11,677 nt of DNA from Microbacteriaceae bacterium (GTDB lineage Bacteria > Actinomycetota > Actinomycetes > Actinomycetales > Microbacteriaceae), in assembly GCA_024639925.1 (NCBI GenBank), contig JAHEGA010000022.1, positions 5,835-17,511 of the forward strand, read 5' to 3'. Under the pieces are notes generated by a model. It had not been told where the DNA came from, searched no databases, and saw only the letters and a list, made by a program, of their open reading frames with translations. Of this stretch, positions 5,313-11,677 are shown in pieces (the stretch's first letter is position 1; each line of letters starts with the position of its first letter). Made by a program: the position numbers and the translations under genes.

Positions 5313-7169
5313 ATGGCACGCGCAGTAGGAATTGACTTAGGAACCACCAACTCGGTGGTTGCCGTACTCGAAGGTGGGGAACCCACCGTTATCGCCAACG
5401 CAGAAGGTTTGAGGACGACTCCCTCTGTTGTGGCGTACACCAAAGATGGCGAAATTCTCGTGGGAGAGACCGCGAAGCGCCAGGCCGTCACCAACGTAGA
5501 TCGCACGATTTCCTCGGTGAAGCGCCACATGGGTACCGACTGGAAACAAGATGTTGACGACAAGGCGTACACCCCGCAGGAAATCTCCTCGCGGATTCTC
5601 GCCAAGCTCAAGCGTGATGCAGAGCAGTATCTCGGCGAGACGGTGACCGACGCCGTTATCACCGTCCCCGCATACTTCAACGACGCCGAGCGTCAGGCCA
5701 CCAAGGAAGCCGGAGAGATCTCCGGTCTGAACGTTCTTCGCATCATCAACGAGCCGACCGCCGCAGCCTTGGCCTACGGCTTGGACAAAGGTAAAGAAGA
5801 CGAGCTCATTTTGGTCTTCGACCTCGGTGGCGGAACTTTCGACGTTTCGCTGCTCGAAGTGGGCAAGGACGACGAGTTCTCGACGATTCAGGTTCGCGCC
5901 ACCTCCGGTGACAACCGTCTTGGTGGAGACGACTGGGATGAGCGGGTCGTGGACTACCTCGCAGGTCGCTTCAAAGAGACCACCGGTGTGGATGTTTCGA
6001 AAGACAAGATTGCGAAGCAGCGTCTCAAAGAGGCTGCCGAGCAGGCTAAGAAGGAACTCTCCACCTCGACCAGCACGCAGATTCAGCTGCCCTACCTGTC
6101 GCTGACCGAAAGTGGTCCCGCCAACCTGGACGAGACCCTGTCGCGAGCCAAGTTTGAAGAGCTGACCAGCGACCTGCTGGAGCGCACGAAGAAACCCTTC
6201 AACGATGTGATCAAGGAAGCCGGCGTCAAGCTTGCCGAGATTGCTCACGTTGTCATGGTGGGTGGATCGACCAGAATGCCCGCTGTCACCACTCTGGTGA
6301 CCGAGCTCACCGGAGGCCGCGAGCCCAACAAGGGTGTGAACCCGGATGAGGTCGTGGCTGTGGGTGCCGCCCTCCAGGCTGGCGTCTTGATGGGTGATCG
6401 TAAAGACGTACTGCTGATTGATGTCACTCCGCTGAGCCTCGGAATCGAGACCAAGGGTGGAATCATGACCAAGCTGATCGAGCGCAACACGGCCATTCCC
6501 ACCAAGCGCAGCGAGACCTTCACGACCGCGGACGACAACCAGCCTTCCGTGTCCATTCAGGTGTTCCAGGGCGAGCGCGATTTCACCAAGGACAACAAGC
6601 CCTTGGGGAACTTCGAGCTCACCGATATCGCGCCAGCACCCCGCGGAATTCCGCAGGTTGAGGTCACCTTCGACATCGATGCCAACGGAATCGTTCACGT
6701 GTCCGCCAAAGACAAGGGAACGAACAAAGAGCAGTCGATGACGATCACCGGTGGCTCCTCGCTTCCCAAGGAAGACATCGAGCGCATGGTTCAGGAAGCC
6801 GAAGAGCACGCCGCTGAAGACAAGAAGCGCCGCGAAGCTGCCGAAGAGCGCAACGGCGCCGAGCAGCTGGCCTACTCCGTCGAGAAGCTCCTCAAAGACA
6901 ACGACGAGAAGCTGCCTGAGGATGTCAAGTCCGAAGTCCAGGCTGACCTCGACGCTCTGAAGACCGCGCTTGCGGGCGAAGACGACGAGGCCGTCAAGAC
7001 GGCCATGGAAACCCTGAGCCAGAGCCAAACCAAACTCGGTGAAGCGCTCTACAAGGAAGATGCTGAAGCACCTGCCGACGCCGGAGACACCCCTACCGAA
7101 GACGATGAAGACATTGTCGACGCAGAGGTTGTTGACGACGAGGCGGACGACAGCTCCGACAAGAAGTAG
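5313..7169 (+). CDS. dnaK: Hsp70 chaperone DnaK
   Basis: The 618-residue protein is a complete DnaK, of the usual actinobacterial length. The ATPase domain carries phosphate loop 1 (IDLGTTNS at 7-14), the VPAYFND motif from 118, phosphate loop 2 (DLGGGTFD at 170-177) and the adenosine motif VGGSTR at 316-321. The interdomain linker DVLLID is at 365-370. The beta substrate-binding domain follows to about 485, then the helical lid, and an acidic tail (EDDEDIVDAEVVDDEADD). DnaK binds exposed hydrophobic segments in an ATP-driven cycle with DnaJ and GrpE and hands aggregates to ClpB. In actinobacteria it can also act as co-repressor with HspR. AAGGAG at 5299-5304, 8 nt before the ATG, is a strong ribosome site. 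It is the first gene of a five-gene operon, behind three HAIR-like operators. Confidence 0.99.
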   Translation: MARAVGIDLGTTNSVVAVLEGGEPTVIANAEGLRTTPSVVAYTKDGEILVGETAKRQAVTNVDRTISSVKRHMGTDWKQDVDDKAYTPQEISSRILAKLKRDAEQYLGETVTDAVITVPAYFNDAERQATKEAGEISGLNVLRIINEPTAAALAYGLDKGKEDELILVFDLGGGTFDVSLLEVGKDDEFSTIQVRATSGDNRLGGDDWDERVVDYLAGRFKETTGVDVSKDKIAKQRLKEAAEQAKKELSTSTSTQIQLPYLSLTESGPANLDETLSRAKFEELTSDLLERTKKPFNDVIKEAGVKLAEIAHVVMVGGSTRMPAVTTLVTELTGGREPNKGVNPDEVVAVGAALQAGVLMGDRKDVLLIDVTPLSLGIETKGGIMTKLIERNTAIPTKRSETFTTADDNQPSVSIQVFQGERDFTKDNKPLGNFELTDIAPAPRGIPQVEVTFDIDANGIVHVSAKDKGTNKEQSMTITGGSSLPKEDIERMVQEAEEHAAEDKKRREAAEERNGAEQLAYSVEKLLKDNDEKLPEDVKSEVQADLDALKTALAGEDDEAVKTAMETLSQSQTKLGEALYKEDAEAPADAGDTPTEDDEDIVDAEVVDDEADDSSDKK

Positions 7170-7174
7170 ACACC

Positions 7175-7768
7175 ATGGCGAAATCAGACAAGCCCGAGCG
7201 CGACGAAGAGGAACAAGAACAGCCCCTCTTCACCGACAAACGACGGGTTGATCCTGAAACAGGCGATGTCCGACCTGAGGCAGCGGAAGCTGCCTCAGGG
7301 GACGACATCACCGAGGAAGATATTGAGCTTCTGGCTGAAGCGGAGCGTGATTTGGTAGCGGAATACCGTGACCGGGCCGCACGCGCCGAGGCGGAGCTTC
7401 AAAACTTCCGCATGCGAGTCGAGCGCGATCGTCAAGCAAACCGCGAAGCGGTCATTGCCGAAGTAATTCGCGCGATGTTGCCCGTGATGGATGACCTTGA
7501 TCGCGCCGATGCGCATGGCGATCTCGCCGGTGGCCCGTTGGAACTCGTGGCACAGAAACTGCGCAGCAGTTTTGAGCGTTACGGCCTTTCGGCTGTGGGC
7601 GAGGTGGGGGAAGCATTTGATCCCGCCAAGCACGAAGCGATGGTCCGACTACCGGAAGCGGGAGCGGAAGGCGAAACTGTGGCGGACGTCATCGAGGGTG
7701 GTTACATTCTTGGCGAAAAGCTGGTGCGTCCGGCCAAAGTAGCTGTCAAAGTCCCGGCAGACGAATAG
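7175..7768 (+). CDS. grpE: Nucleotide exchange factor GrpE
   Basis: The 197-residue protein has the GrpE plan. There is a charged, low-complexity N-terminal stretch (1-45), then a long helix that should form the dimeric coiled coil (about 45-95). The C-terminal beta domain carries the family signature: FDPAKHEAM at 148-156, TVADVIEGGYILGEKLVRPAKV at about 168-189. It releases ADP from DnaK and so resets the chaperone cycle; the helix also acts as a thermosensor in characterised members. It starts 5 nt after the dnaK stop with no strong ribosome site (only AAGAAGTAG within the end of dnaK), so its synthesis may be coupled to dnaK and lower. Codons 34-42, in the non-conserved N-terminal region, encode a strong RNA hairpin listed separately. 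Confidence 0.98.
   Translation: MAKSDKPERDEEEQEQPLFTDKRRVDPETGDVRPEAAEAASGDDITEEDIELLAEAERDLVAEYRDRAARAEAELQNFRMRVERDRQANREAVIAEVIRAMLPVMDDLDRADAHGDLAGGPLELVAQKLRSSFERYGLSAVGEVGEAFDPAKHEAMVRLPEAGAEGETVADVIEGGYILGEKLVRPAKVAVKVPADE
7274..7299 (+). other. 11-bp perfect stem-loop with GGAA tetraloop inside grpE
   Basis: CCTGAGGCAGC at 7274-7284 is perfectly complementary to GCTGCCTCAGG at 7289-7299, and the four loop bases are GGAA, a stable GNRA-type tetraloop. The arms encode residues 34-42 (PEAAEAASG) in the disordered N-terminal part of GrpE. It lies about 105 nt after the dnaK stop. The following bases (GGACGACATC) contain no T run, so it is not a standard intrinsic terminator. It could stabilise the 3' end of a processed dnaK message or slow elongation; that is inference. 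Confidence 0.75.
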
Positions 7769-7772
7769 ACCT

Positions 7773-7780
7773 GGAGGAGG
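7773..7780 (+). promoter_or_regulatory. Strong ribosome binding site of dnaJ
   Basis: GGAGGAGG lies 6 nt before the dnaJ ATG. It is far stronger than the sites before grpE and hspR. This supports ATG 7787 as the start and suggests independent, efficient initiation of dnaJ within the operon. Confidence 0.8.
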
Positions 7781-7786
7781 TGTGCG

Positions 7787-8743
7787 ATGGCTAGCCAAGA
7801 TTGGTTAGAGAAAGACTTTTACAAGATTCTTGGTGTTTCCAAGACGGCGTCTGACGCTGAAATCAAGAAGTCCTATCGTTCCCTGTCCAGGAAGTATCAC
7901 CCCGATGTGAATCGGGATGATCCCCAAGCCGAGGCACGCTTCAAGGAAGTGTCCGAGGCCTATTCGGTGCTGTCAGATAAGAACGAACGTGCCGAATACG
8001 ACCAGATTCGGACCATGCAATCCGGGGGACCCCGATTCAGCGCCGGAGGTTCGCAGGGCGGTTTTGAGGACGTCTTTGGTGGGATGTTTGGCGGCGGAAT
8101 GCCGCGAAACGCCCCCGGCGGAGACTACGGAGACTTGTTTTCTGGACTTTTTGGTGGCGGAGGTGGGGGCTTCGGTGGCTACCGCGAACCCACCAAAGGT
8201 CGGGACATCGTGTCGCGAGTGACGATTGACCTCAAGACGGCCATCGCCGGTACTGATGTCACCCTGGAAGGCCCGGGCGGAAAGAAAATTACTGCTCGCG
8301 TTCCTGCGGGTGTCAAAGACGGTCAAAAAGTTCGACTTCGAGGCAAGGGTCACCCAAGCCCCGATGGCGGCAAAGCCGGTGACGTCATCATCACCGTGGG
8401 GGTTCCCAAGCACCAGATTTTTGCCCGAGACGGGGATCACCTGCGCATCGAGCTTCCGATCACCTTTGGCGAAGCGACTCTCGGAGCCACCGTAGAAGTT
8501 CCGACCATCGAGGGTGACACCGTCAAGATGAAAATCCCCGCGGGTACGCCCAGCGGCAAGGTCCTTCGGGTCAAAGGCAGAGGAGTTCGCGCGGGAGCGG
8601 CACTCGGTGACTTGCTGGTGGAGCTCCAGGTGGCTGTTCCCTCACACCTTTCTGGTGCCGCAAAAGGTCACCTCGAAAAACTGATGGCGGCACTGCCTAA
8701 CGAGAACCCGCGTGAGGATTTGGTCAAGCGAGCGAAAGGTTAG
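7787..8743 (+). CDS. dnaJ: DnaJ-type Hsp40 co-chaperone lacking the zinc-finger domain
   Basis: The 318-residue protein starts with a J domain (about 8-75) whose HPD tripeptide at 38-40 triggers DnaK ATP hydrolysis. A Gly/Phe-rich linker (about 80-135; GGFEDVFGGMFGGG, FGGGGGGFGGY) follows, then the C-terminal substrate-binding beta domains (about 140-300) containing VRLRGKGHPSPDGGKAGD and LRVKGRGV. The four CxxCxGxG zinc modules of class A DnaJ are absent; in fact the protein has no cysteine at all. By architecture it is a class B (CbpA/DnaJB-like) Hsp40, although it sits where dnaJ is expected in a dnaK operon. Class A DnaJ proteins are usually about 370-400 residues, and the missing zinc region accounts for the difference. 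It begins 18 nt after grpE. Another class A dnaJ may exist elsewhere in the genome, for instance next to hrcA. Confidence 0.96.
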   Translation: MASQDWLEKDFYKILGVSKTASDAEIKKSYRSLSRKYHPDVNRDDPQAEARFKEVSEAYSVLSDKNERAEYDQIRTMQSGGPRFSAGGSQGGFEDVFGGMFGGGMPRNAPGGDYGDLFSGLFGGGGGGFGGYREPTKGRDIVSRVTIDLKTAIAGTDVTLEGPGGKKITARVPAGVKDGQKVRLRGKGHPSPDGGKAGDVIITVGVPKHQIFARDGDHLRIELPITFGEATLGATVEVPTIEGDTVKMKIPAGTPSGKVLRVKGRGVRAGAALGDLLVELQVAVPSHLSGAAKGHLEKLMAALPNENPREDLVKRAKG

Positions 8744-8750
8744 GTGAGCC

Positions 8751-9194
8751 ATGGATGAGCTAACCCCGCTCTTTTCCATCACGGCTGCGGCTGATCTTGC
8801 CGGGATGCACCCCCAAACCTTGCGTCAGTACGACCGGCTCGGGCTCGTCTCTCCCACCCGCACCGCGGGTCGGACTAGACGGTATTCGATGAAAGATGTC
8901 GTGAAGCTCCGCGAGGTGCAACGCCTGAGCTCGGAGGGTTTGAACCTCGAGGGCATCAAAAGGATTTTGGAGCTGGAAGAGCAGGTAGAAACCCTCACTA
9001 AGCGGGTTCGGGACCTGGAAGCGACGCTTGCGGACGAAATTCTGGTGCGTACCGGACGTCGCGTGTTTGCCGCTGGTGCCGAAGGCGACGTTATTCCGCT
9101 TCGCGCTGGCGAGCGAGCAAAAAGACCTAATCAAGTCGTGTTGTGGAACCCCCTCCGAGGCGTACTTCCACCCTCACGCCCCCACGATTCATAA
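8751..9194 (+). CDS. hspR: Heat-shock repressor HspR (MerR family)
   Basis: The 147-residue protein has a MerR-type winged helix-turn-helix at its N terminus (about 6-75): SITAAADLAGMHPQTLRQYD is the recognition region and GRTRRYSMKDV is the wing. A short coiled coil for dimerisation follows (about 68-97). The tail RRVFAAGAEGDVIPLRAGER at 103-122 is typical of HspR, which lacks the metal- or drug-binding domain of other MerR proteins. HspR represses the dnaK operon by binding HAIR elements; in Streptomyces, DnaK acts as its co-repressor, so free DnaK shuts the operon off again. The operators upstream of dnaK fit this, and the position inside the operon makes the circuit autoregulatory. It starts 7 nt after dnaJ with only a weak purine run (AGGTGAG). 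Its TAA stop overlaps the clpB ribosome site. Confidence 0.97.
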   Translation: MDELTPLFSITAAADLAGMHPQTLRQYDRLGLVSPTRTAGRTRRYSMKDVVKLREVQRLSSEGLNLEGIKRILELEEQVETLTKRVRDLEATLADEILVRTGRRVFAAGAEGDVIPLRAGERAKRPNQVVLWNPLRGVLPPSRPHDS

Positions 9195-9200
9195 AGGAGG
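9194..9200 (+). promoter_or_regulatory. Consensus ribosome binding site of clpB, overlapping the hspR stop
   Basis: AAGGAGG lies 5 nt before ATG 9206 and shares its first base with the TAA that ends hspR. It decides the clpB start: an in-frame GTG at 9143 lies inside hspR, has no comparable site and would add 21 residues unlike any Clp domain. Confidence 0.85.
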
Positions 9201-9205
9201 CAGTT

Positions 9206-11353
9206 ATGCCTAACGGTAACGCCCAGCAGGAAGAGCAAAAAAGCGCTCTGGAACAGTACGGATTGAACCTGACCGACATCGCTCGCGAAGGAAAACTTGA
9301 CCCCGTGATTGGCCGTGATGCGGAAATTCGTCGCGTCTCGCAGGTACTCACCCGACGCACCAAGAACAACCCGGTCCTCATTGGGGAACCGGGTGTCGGA
9401 AAAACGGCCGTCGTTGAAGGGCTCGCCCAGCGCATAGTTGCTGGCGATGTTGCTGATTCCCTCAAGGGGAAGCAGCTCATTTCGCTCGACATGGCCGCTC
9501 TTGTGGCCGGTGCCAAATACCGGGGCGAGTTTGAAGAACGCCTTAAAGCTGTCCTTAAAGAGATCAACGATGCTGAGGGTGAAGTCATCACGTTTGTCGA
9601 CGAACTTCACACCCTCATGGGTGCCGGTGGTGGTGAAGGATCTGTCGCTGCGGCCAACATGCTGAAACCTATGTTGGCCAGGGGTGAACTGCGCCTGATT
9701 GGTGCAACAACCCTGAATGAGTACCGCGAGTACATCGAAAAAGATGCTGCCCTGGAGCGCCGATTCCAGCAGGTGTTTGTCGGTGAACCCAGCGTGGAGG
9801 ACACCGTGGCAATCCTTCGCGGTTTGAAAGAGCGCTACGAGGCCCACCACAAAGTGGTGGTCGCTGACAGCGCCCTGGTTGCCGCGGCGACCCTCTCCAA
9901 CCGATACATCACCTCGCGGCAGCTACCGGACAAAGCGATTGACCTGATCGATGAAGCGGCAAGCCGTCTGAAGATGGAGATCGAGTCATCACCCGTGGAA
10001 ATTGACGAGCTTCGGCGCAGTGTCGACCGCTTCAAGATTGAGGAACTAGCCCTCAAGAAAGAGAAAGACGACGCCTCCAAAGAGCGCCTCAGCAAGTTGC
10101 GCGAAGACCTGGCAAGCAAAGAGGCGGAATTGGGTGCCCTTCAGGAGCGGTGGGCCAAAGAAAAGGCATCGCTCCAAGATGTGGGCGAGCTGAAGACCAA
10201 ACTCAGCGAAGCGAGAATCGACCTTGATCGGGCGATGCGCGAAGGCCAATACCAAGAGGCGTCAAAGCTGAACTACGAGGTCATCCCGGGAATCGAAGAA
10301 GCCATTGCCGCCGCGGAGTCACAAGAAAAGAGTGACGACCGGATGGTCAACGATCAGGTGACCGACGAGGACATCGCTGCTGTCGTGGCGGCGTGGACCG
10401 GAATTCCGGTCGACAAGCTGACACAGGGCGAGACGGAGCGTCTTCTGCATCTCGAATCGGAGCTGGCGAAACGACTCGTCGGGCAAAAAGACGCCGTGAA
10501 AGCGGTGAGTGACGCTGTTCGTCGCACGCGCGCCGGACTGAGCGATCCGAGTCGTCCCACCGGTTCTTTCCTGTTCCTTGGGCCGACCGGTGTGGGCAAG
10601 ACCGAGCTGGCGAAAGCGCTGGCGGACTACCTGTTTGATGACGAGAAAGCACTCGTGCGTATCGACATGAGCGAATACGGCGAGAAGTTCTCGGTGTCAC
10701 GTCTGATCGGAGCTCCTCCCGGATACGTCGGCTACGAACAGGGAGGACAGTTGACCGAAGCTGTTCGACGCCGACCTTATTCCGTGATCCTTCTCGATGA
10801 GGTGGAGAAAGCCCACCCTGAGGTCTTTGACTTGTTACTTCAGGTGCTGGACGACGGTCGACTGACCGATGGCCAGGGCCGAACGGTCGATTTCAGAAAT
10901 ACCATCTTGATCCTGACCTCCAACCTGGGGTCGGGATACCTCACCGATGAGTCTCTGGAATGGTCCGCCAAGGTGGAGGCAGTGAATGCTGAGGTGCGCC
11001 AGGCTTTCAAGCCGGAGTTCGTTAACCGGCTCGATGACATCGTGGTCTTCTCCACGCTCGGTAGCGAGGATCTCGGGCAGATCGTCGAGATCACCGTCGA
11101 CCGTCTGCAAAAGCGACTAGCGGAGCGTCGCCTCGAACTCGCCGTTACCCCTGCGGCACGGTTGTGGCTGGCTGAAAATGGCTACGACCCAATTTATGGA
11201 GCGCGACCGTTGCGACGCTTGATGCAGCAAGAAATCGACGACCGGCTCGCTCAGGCACTTCTGGCGGGCAAGATTCAAGATGGTGACACGGTTCGAGTCG
11301 ACCTCCTGGGAGACAAGTCCGGACTCTCGGTCGCACCATTCAGTCTTGACTGA
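9206..11353 (+). CDS. clpB: ClpB disaggregase without the N-terminal domain
   Basis: The 715-residue protein is a two-ring Hsp100 ATPase. Domain one has Walker A GEPGVGKT (60-67), pore loop KYRGEFE (104-110), Walker B VDE (131-133) and arginines R185/R186. A charged coiled-coil middle domain of about 120 residues (about 264-385) is the mark of ClpB and the docking site for DnaK. Domain two has Walker A GPTGVGKT (459-466), pore loop GYVGY (506-510), Walker B LLDE (529-532), FVNRLD with R608 and the sensor-2 segment GARPLRR (665-671). No LGF/IGF loop for ClpP is seen, so it should unfold aggregates rather than feed a protease. Usual ClpB is about 850-870 residues; this one begins at the first ATPase domain and lacks the roughly 145-residue N domain. 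It resembles the short ClpB isoform made by internal initiation in E. coli. Start ATG 9206 is fixed by its ribosome site. It lies 11 nt behind hspR, the end of the heat-shock operon. Confidence 0.97.
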   Translation: MPNGNAQQEEQKSALEQYGLNLTDIAREGKLDPVIGRDAEIRRVSQVLTRRTKNNPVLIGEPGVGKTAVVEGLAQRIVAGDVADSLKGKQLISLDMAALVAGAKYRGEFEERLKAVLKEINDAEGEVITFVDELHTLMGAGGGEGSVAAANMLKPMLARGELRLIGATTLNEYREYIEKDAALERRFQQVFVGEPSVEDTVAILRGLKERYEAHHKVVVADSALVAAATLSNRYITSRQLPDKAIDLIDEAASRLKMEIESSPVEIDELRRSVDRFKIEELALKKEKDDASKERLSKLREDLASKEAELGALQERWAKEKASLQDVGELKTKLSEARIDLDRAMREGQYQEASKLNYEVIPGIEEAIAAAESQEKSDDRMVNDQVTDEDIAAVVAAWTGIPVDKLTQGETERLLHLESELAKRLVGQKDAVKAVSDAVRRTRAGLSDPSRPTGSFLFLGPTGVGKTELAKALADYLFDDEKALVRIDMSEYGEKFSVSRLIGAPPGYVGYEQGGQLTEAVRRRPYSVILLDEVEKAHPEVFDLLLQVLDDGRLTDGQGRTVDFRNTILILTSNLGSGYLTDESLEWSAKVEAVNAEVRQAFKPEFVNRLDDIVVFSTLGSEDLGQIVEITVDRLQKRLAERRLELAVTPAARLWLAENGYDPIYGARPLRRLMQQEIDDRLAQALLAGKIQDGDTVRVDLLGDKSGLSVAPFSLD

Positions 11354-11389
11354 CAGACTCGACCATTCCTCCGAAAGGCCGCTTTGCTC
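11354..11389. other. 36-nt spacer between clpB and the nitroreductase gene
   Basis: Only a weak possible hairpin is visible (AGTCT at 11342-11346 with AGACT at 11355-11359), with no T run after it. AAAGG at 11374-11378 is a possible ribosome site, 11 nt before the next ATG. With no terminator visible, read-through from the heat-shock operon into the next gene is possible. Confidence 0.35.
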
Positions 11390-11677
11390 ATGACCCAGAC
11401 CTCTGACCACTCGTTTGATATCCATCCGCCACTGGCGGACCGATGGAGTCCTCGCGCCTATTCACACACCCACACCCTGACCAAAGAGGACCTTGGATCG
11501 TGTTTTGAAGCAGCCCGATGGTCGGCTTCGTCGGGAAATAGTCAACCTTGGAGCTTTGCACTGGGTCTGCGGGGAGACGACACCTTTGCGGCAATTTTGG
11601 AGTCTTTGGCTGAGGGAAACGCGGTGTGGGCACAGCACGCAAGCGCGCTTGTGGCCAATATCACCCAGCTGACGACG
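11390..11677 (+). CDS. Nitroreductase-family protein, N-terminal part (cut by the window edge)
   Basis: Ninety-six codons are open to the right edge. The segment RWSPRAY at about 18-24 and the signature FEAARWSASSGNSQPWSF at about 42-59 are typical of the FMN-dependent nitroreductase fold. In that family the Arg-Ser-Pro-Arg and Ser-Xaa-Asn-Xaa-Gln-Pro-Trp elements contact the FMN phosphate and ring. The final visible part (NAVWAQHASALVANI) fits the next helix. Such enzymes reduce nitro or quinone compounds with NAD(P)H; the substrate cannot be told. The ATG at 11390 is preceded by AAAGG at a rather long 11 nt. It follows clpB by 36 nt on the same strand, but a role in heat shock is not implied. 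Confidence 0.86.
   Translation, partial: MTQTSDHSFDIHPPLADRWSPRAYSHTHTLTKEDLGSCFEAARWSASSGNSQPWSFALGLRGDDTFAAILESLAEGNAVWAQHASALVANITQLTT

Noticed and set aside
5342..5360. 7-bp hairpin AACCACC / GGTGGTT just inside dnaK
   Set aside because: It is encoded by the invariant phosphate-binding loop (TTNSVV), does not involve the ribosome site, and is short enough to be chance.
5337..7028. A 563-codon open frame on the - strand, antisense to almost all of dnaK
   Set aside because: It shows no recognisable domain or ribosome site. Long antisense frames opposite highly biased dnaK genes are a known by-product of codon use, which avoids stop complements on the other strand. DnaK itself is fully conserved on the + strand.
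9143..9205. In-frame GTG extension of clpB overlapping hspR
   Set aside because: The 21 extra residues are proline- and threonine-rich antisense-like sequence within hspR codons, with no Clp N-domain features; AAGGAGG sits just before ATG 9206.
9844..9860. 7-bp hairpin CCACCAC / GTGGTGG in clpB
   Set aside because: It arises from His-His-Lys-Val-Val codons in a coding region, with no T run and no position suggesting regulation.
10396..10411. 16-bp perfect palindrome in clpB (GACCGGAATTCCGGTC)
   Set aside because: It encodes the conserved WTGIPV segment using common codons. A similar palindrome at 6643-6654 in dnaK also comes from Gly-Ile-Pro codons, so it is a codon-usage effect rather than an operator.
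1..11677. CRISPR arrays, tRNA or rRNA genes, insertion sequences, phage or defence genes
   Set aside because: No repeated spacers, cloverleaf-like segments, transposase motifs or terminal repeats were seen; the window is filled by housekeeping and pigment genes on both strands.

Overview
The window looks like an ordinary, gene-dense chromosomal segment of an actinobacterium, most likely of the Microbacteriaceae. Three things point there. The carotenoid genes are of the C50 type, with a split two-subunit lycopene cyclase and a lycopene elongase. The heat-shock operon ends in a MerR-type HspR repressor and has HAIR operators upstream. The DNA is moderately GC-rich, with very short or overlapping gene junctions. 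The family assignment is inference from gene content and layout; no rRNA or other phylogenetic marker is present.

Layout. (1) 1-3149, + strand: the 3' part of a C50 carotenoid operon in the order crtI, crtYe-like, crtYf-like, crtEb, with junctions that suggest translational coupling (6-nt gap, 4-nt ATGA overlap, 1-nt TAGTG overlap). The early genes (crtE, crtB) must lie left of the window. (2) 3227-3721, +: a short beta-class carbonic anhydrase, 77 nt behind crtEb. (3) 3726-5126, - strand: an MFS transporter of the UMF1/Atg22-like type, convergent with the anhydrase at a 4-nt gap. It has no obvious Shine-Dalgarno and a -10-like hexamer 6 nt before its ATG, so it may be leaderless. (4) 5127-5312: the divergent control region between the transporter and dnaK, with three 21-bp HAIR-like operators and a TTGACA -35 box inside the middle one. 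(5) 5313-11353, +: the chaperone operon dnaK-grpE-dnaJ-hspR-clpB, with gaps of only 5 to 18 nt. (6) 11390 to the right edge, +: the start of a nitroreductase-family gene.

How they work together. CrtI desaturates phytoene to lycopene, CrtEb adds C5 units to both ends, and the CrtYe/CrtYf pair cyclises the ends, giving a decaprenoxanthin-like C50 pigment in the membrane. DnaK, DnaJ, GrpE and ClpB together form the disaggregation and refolding machine. HspR, encoded in the same operon, is expected to repress it through the HAIR sites, with DnaK as likely co-repressor.

I do not see an undescribed defence, mobile or biosynthetic system here. The points that deserve a second look are an 11-bp perfect hairpin with a GGAA tetraloop inside the 5' part of grpE, the triple HAIR array, a cysteine-free DnaJ with no zinc finger, and a ClpB with no N-terminal domain.
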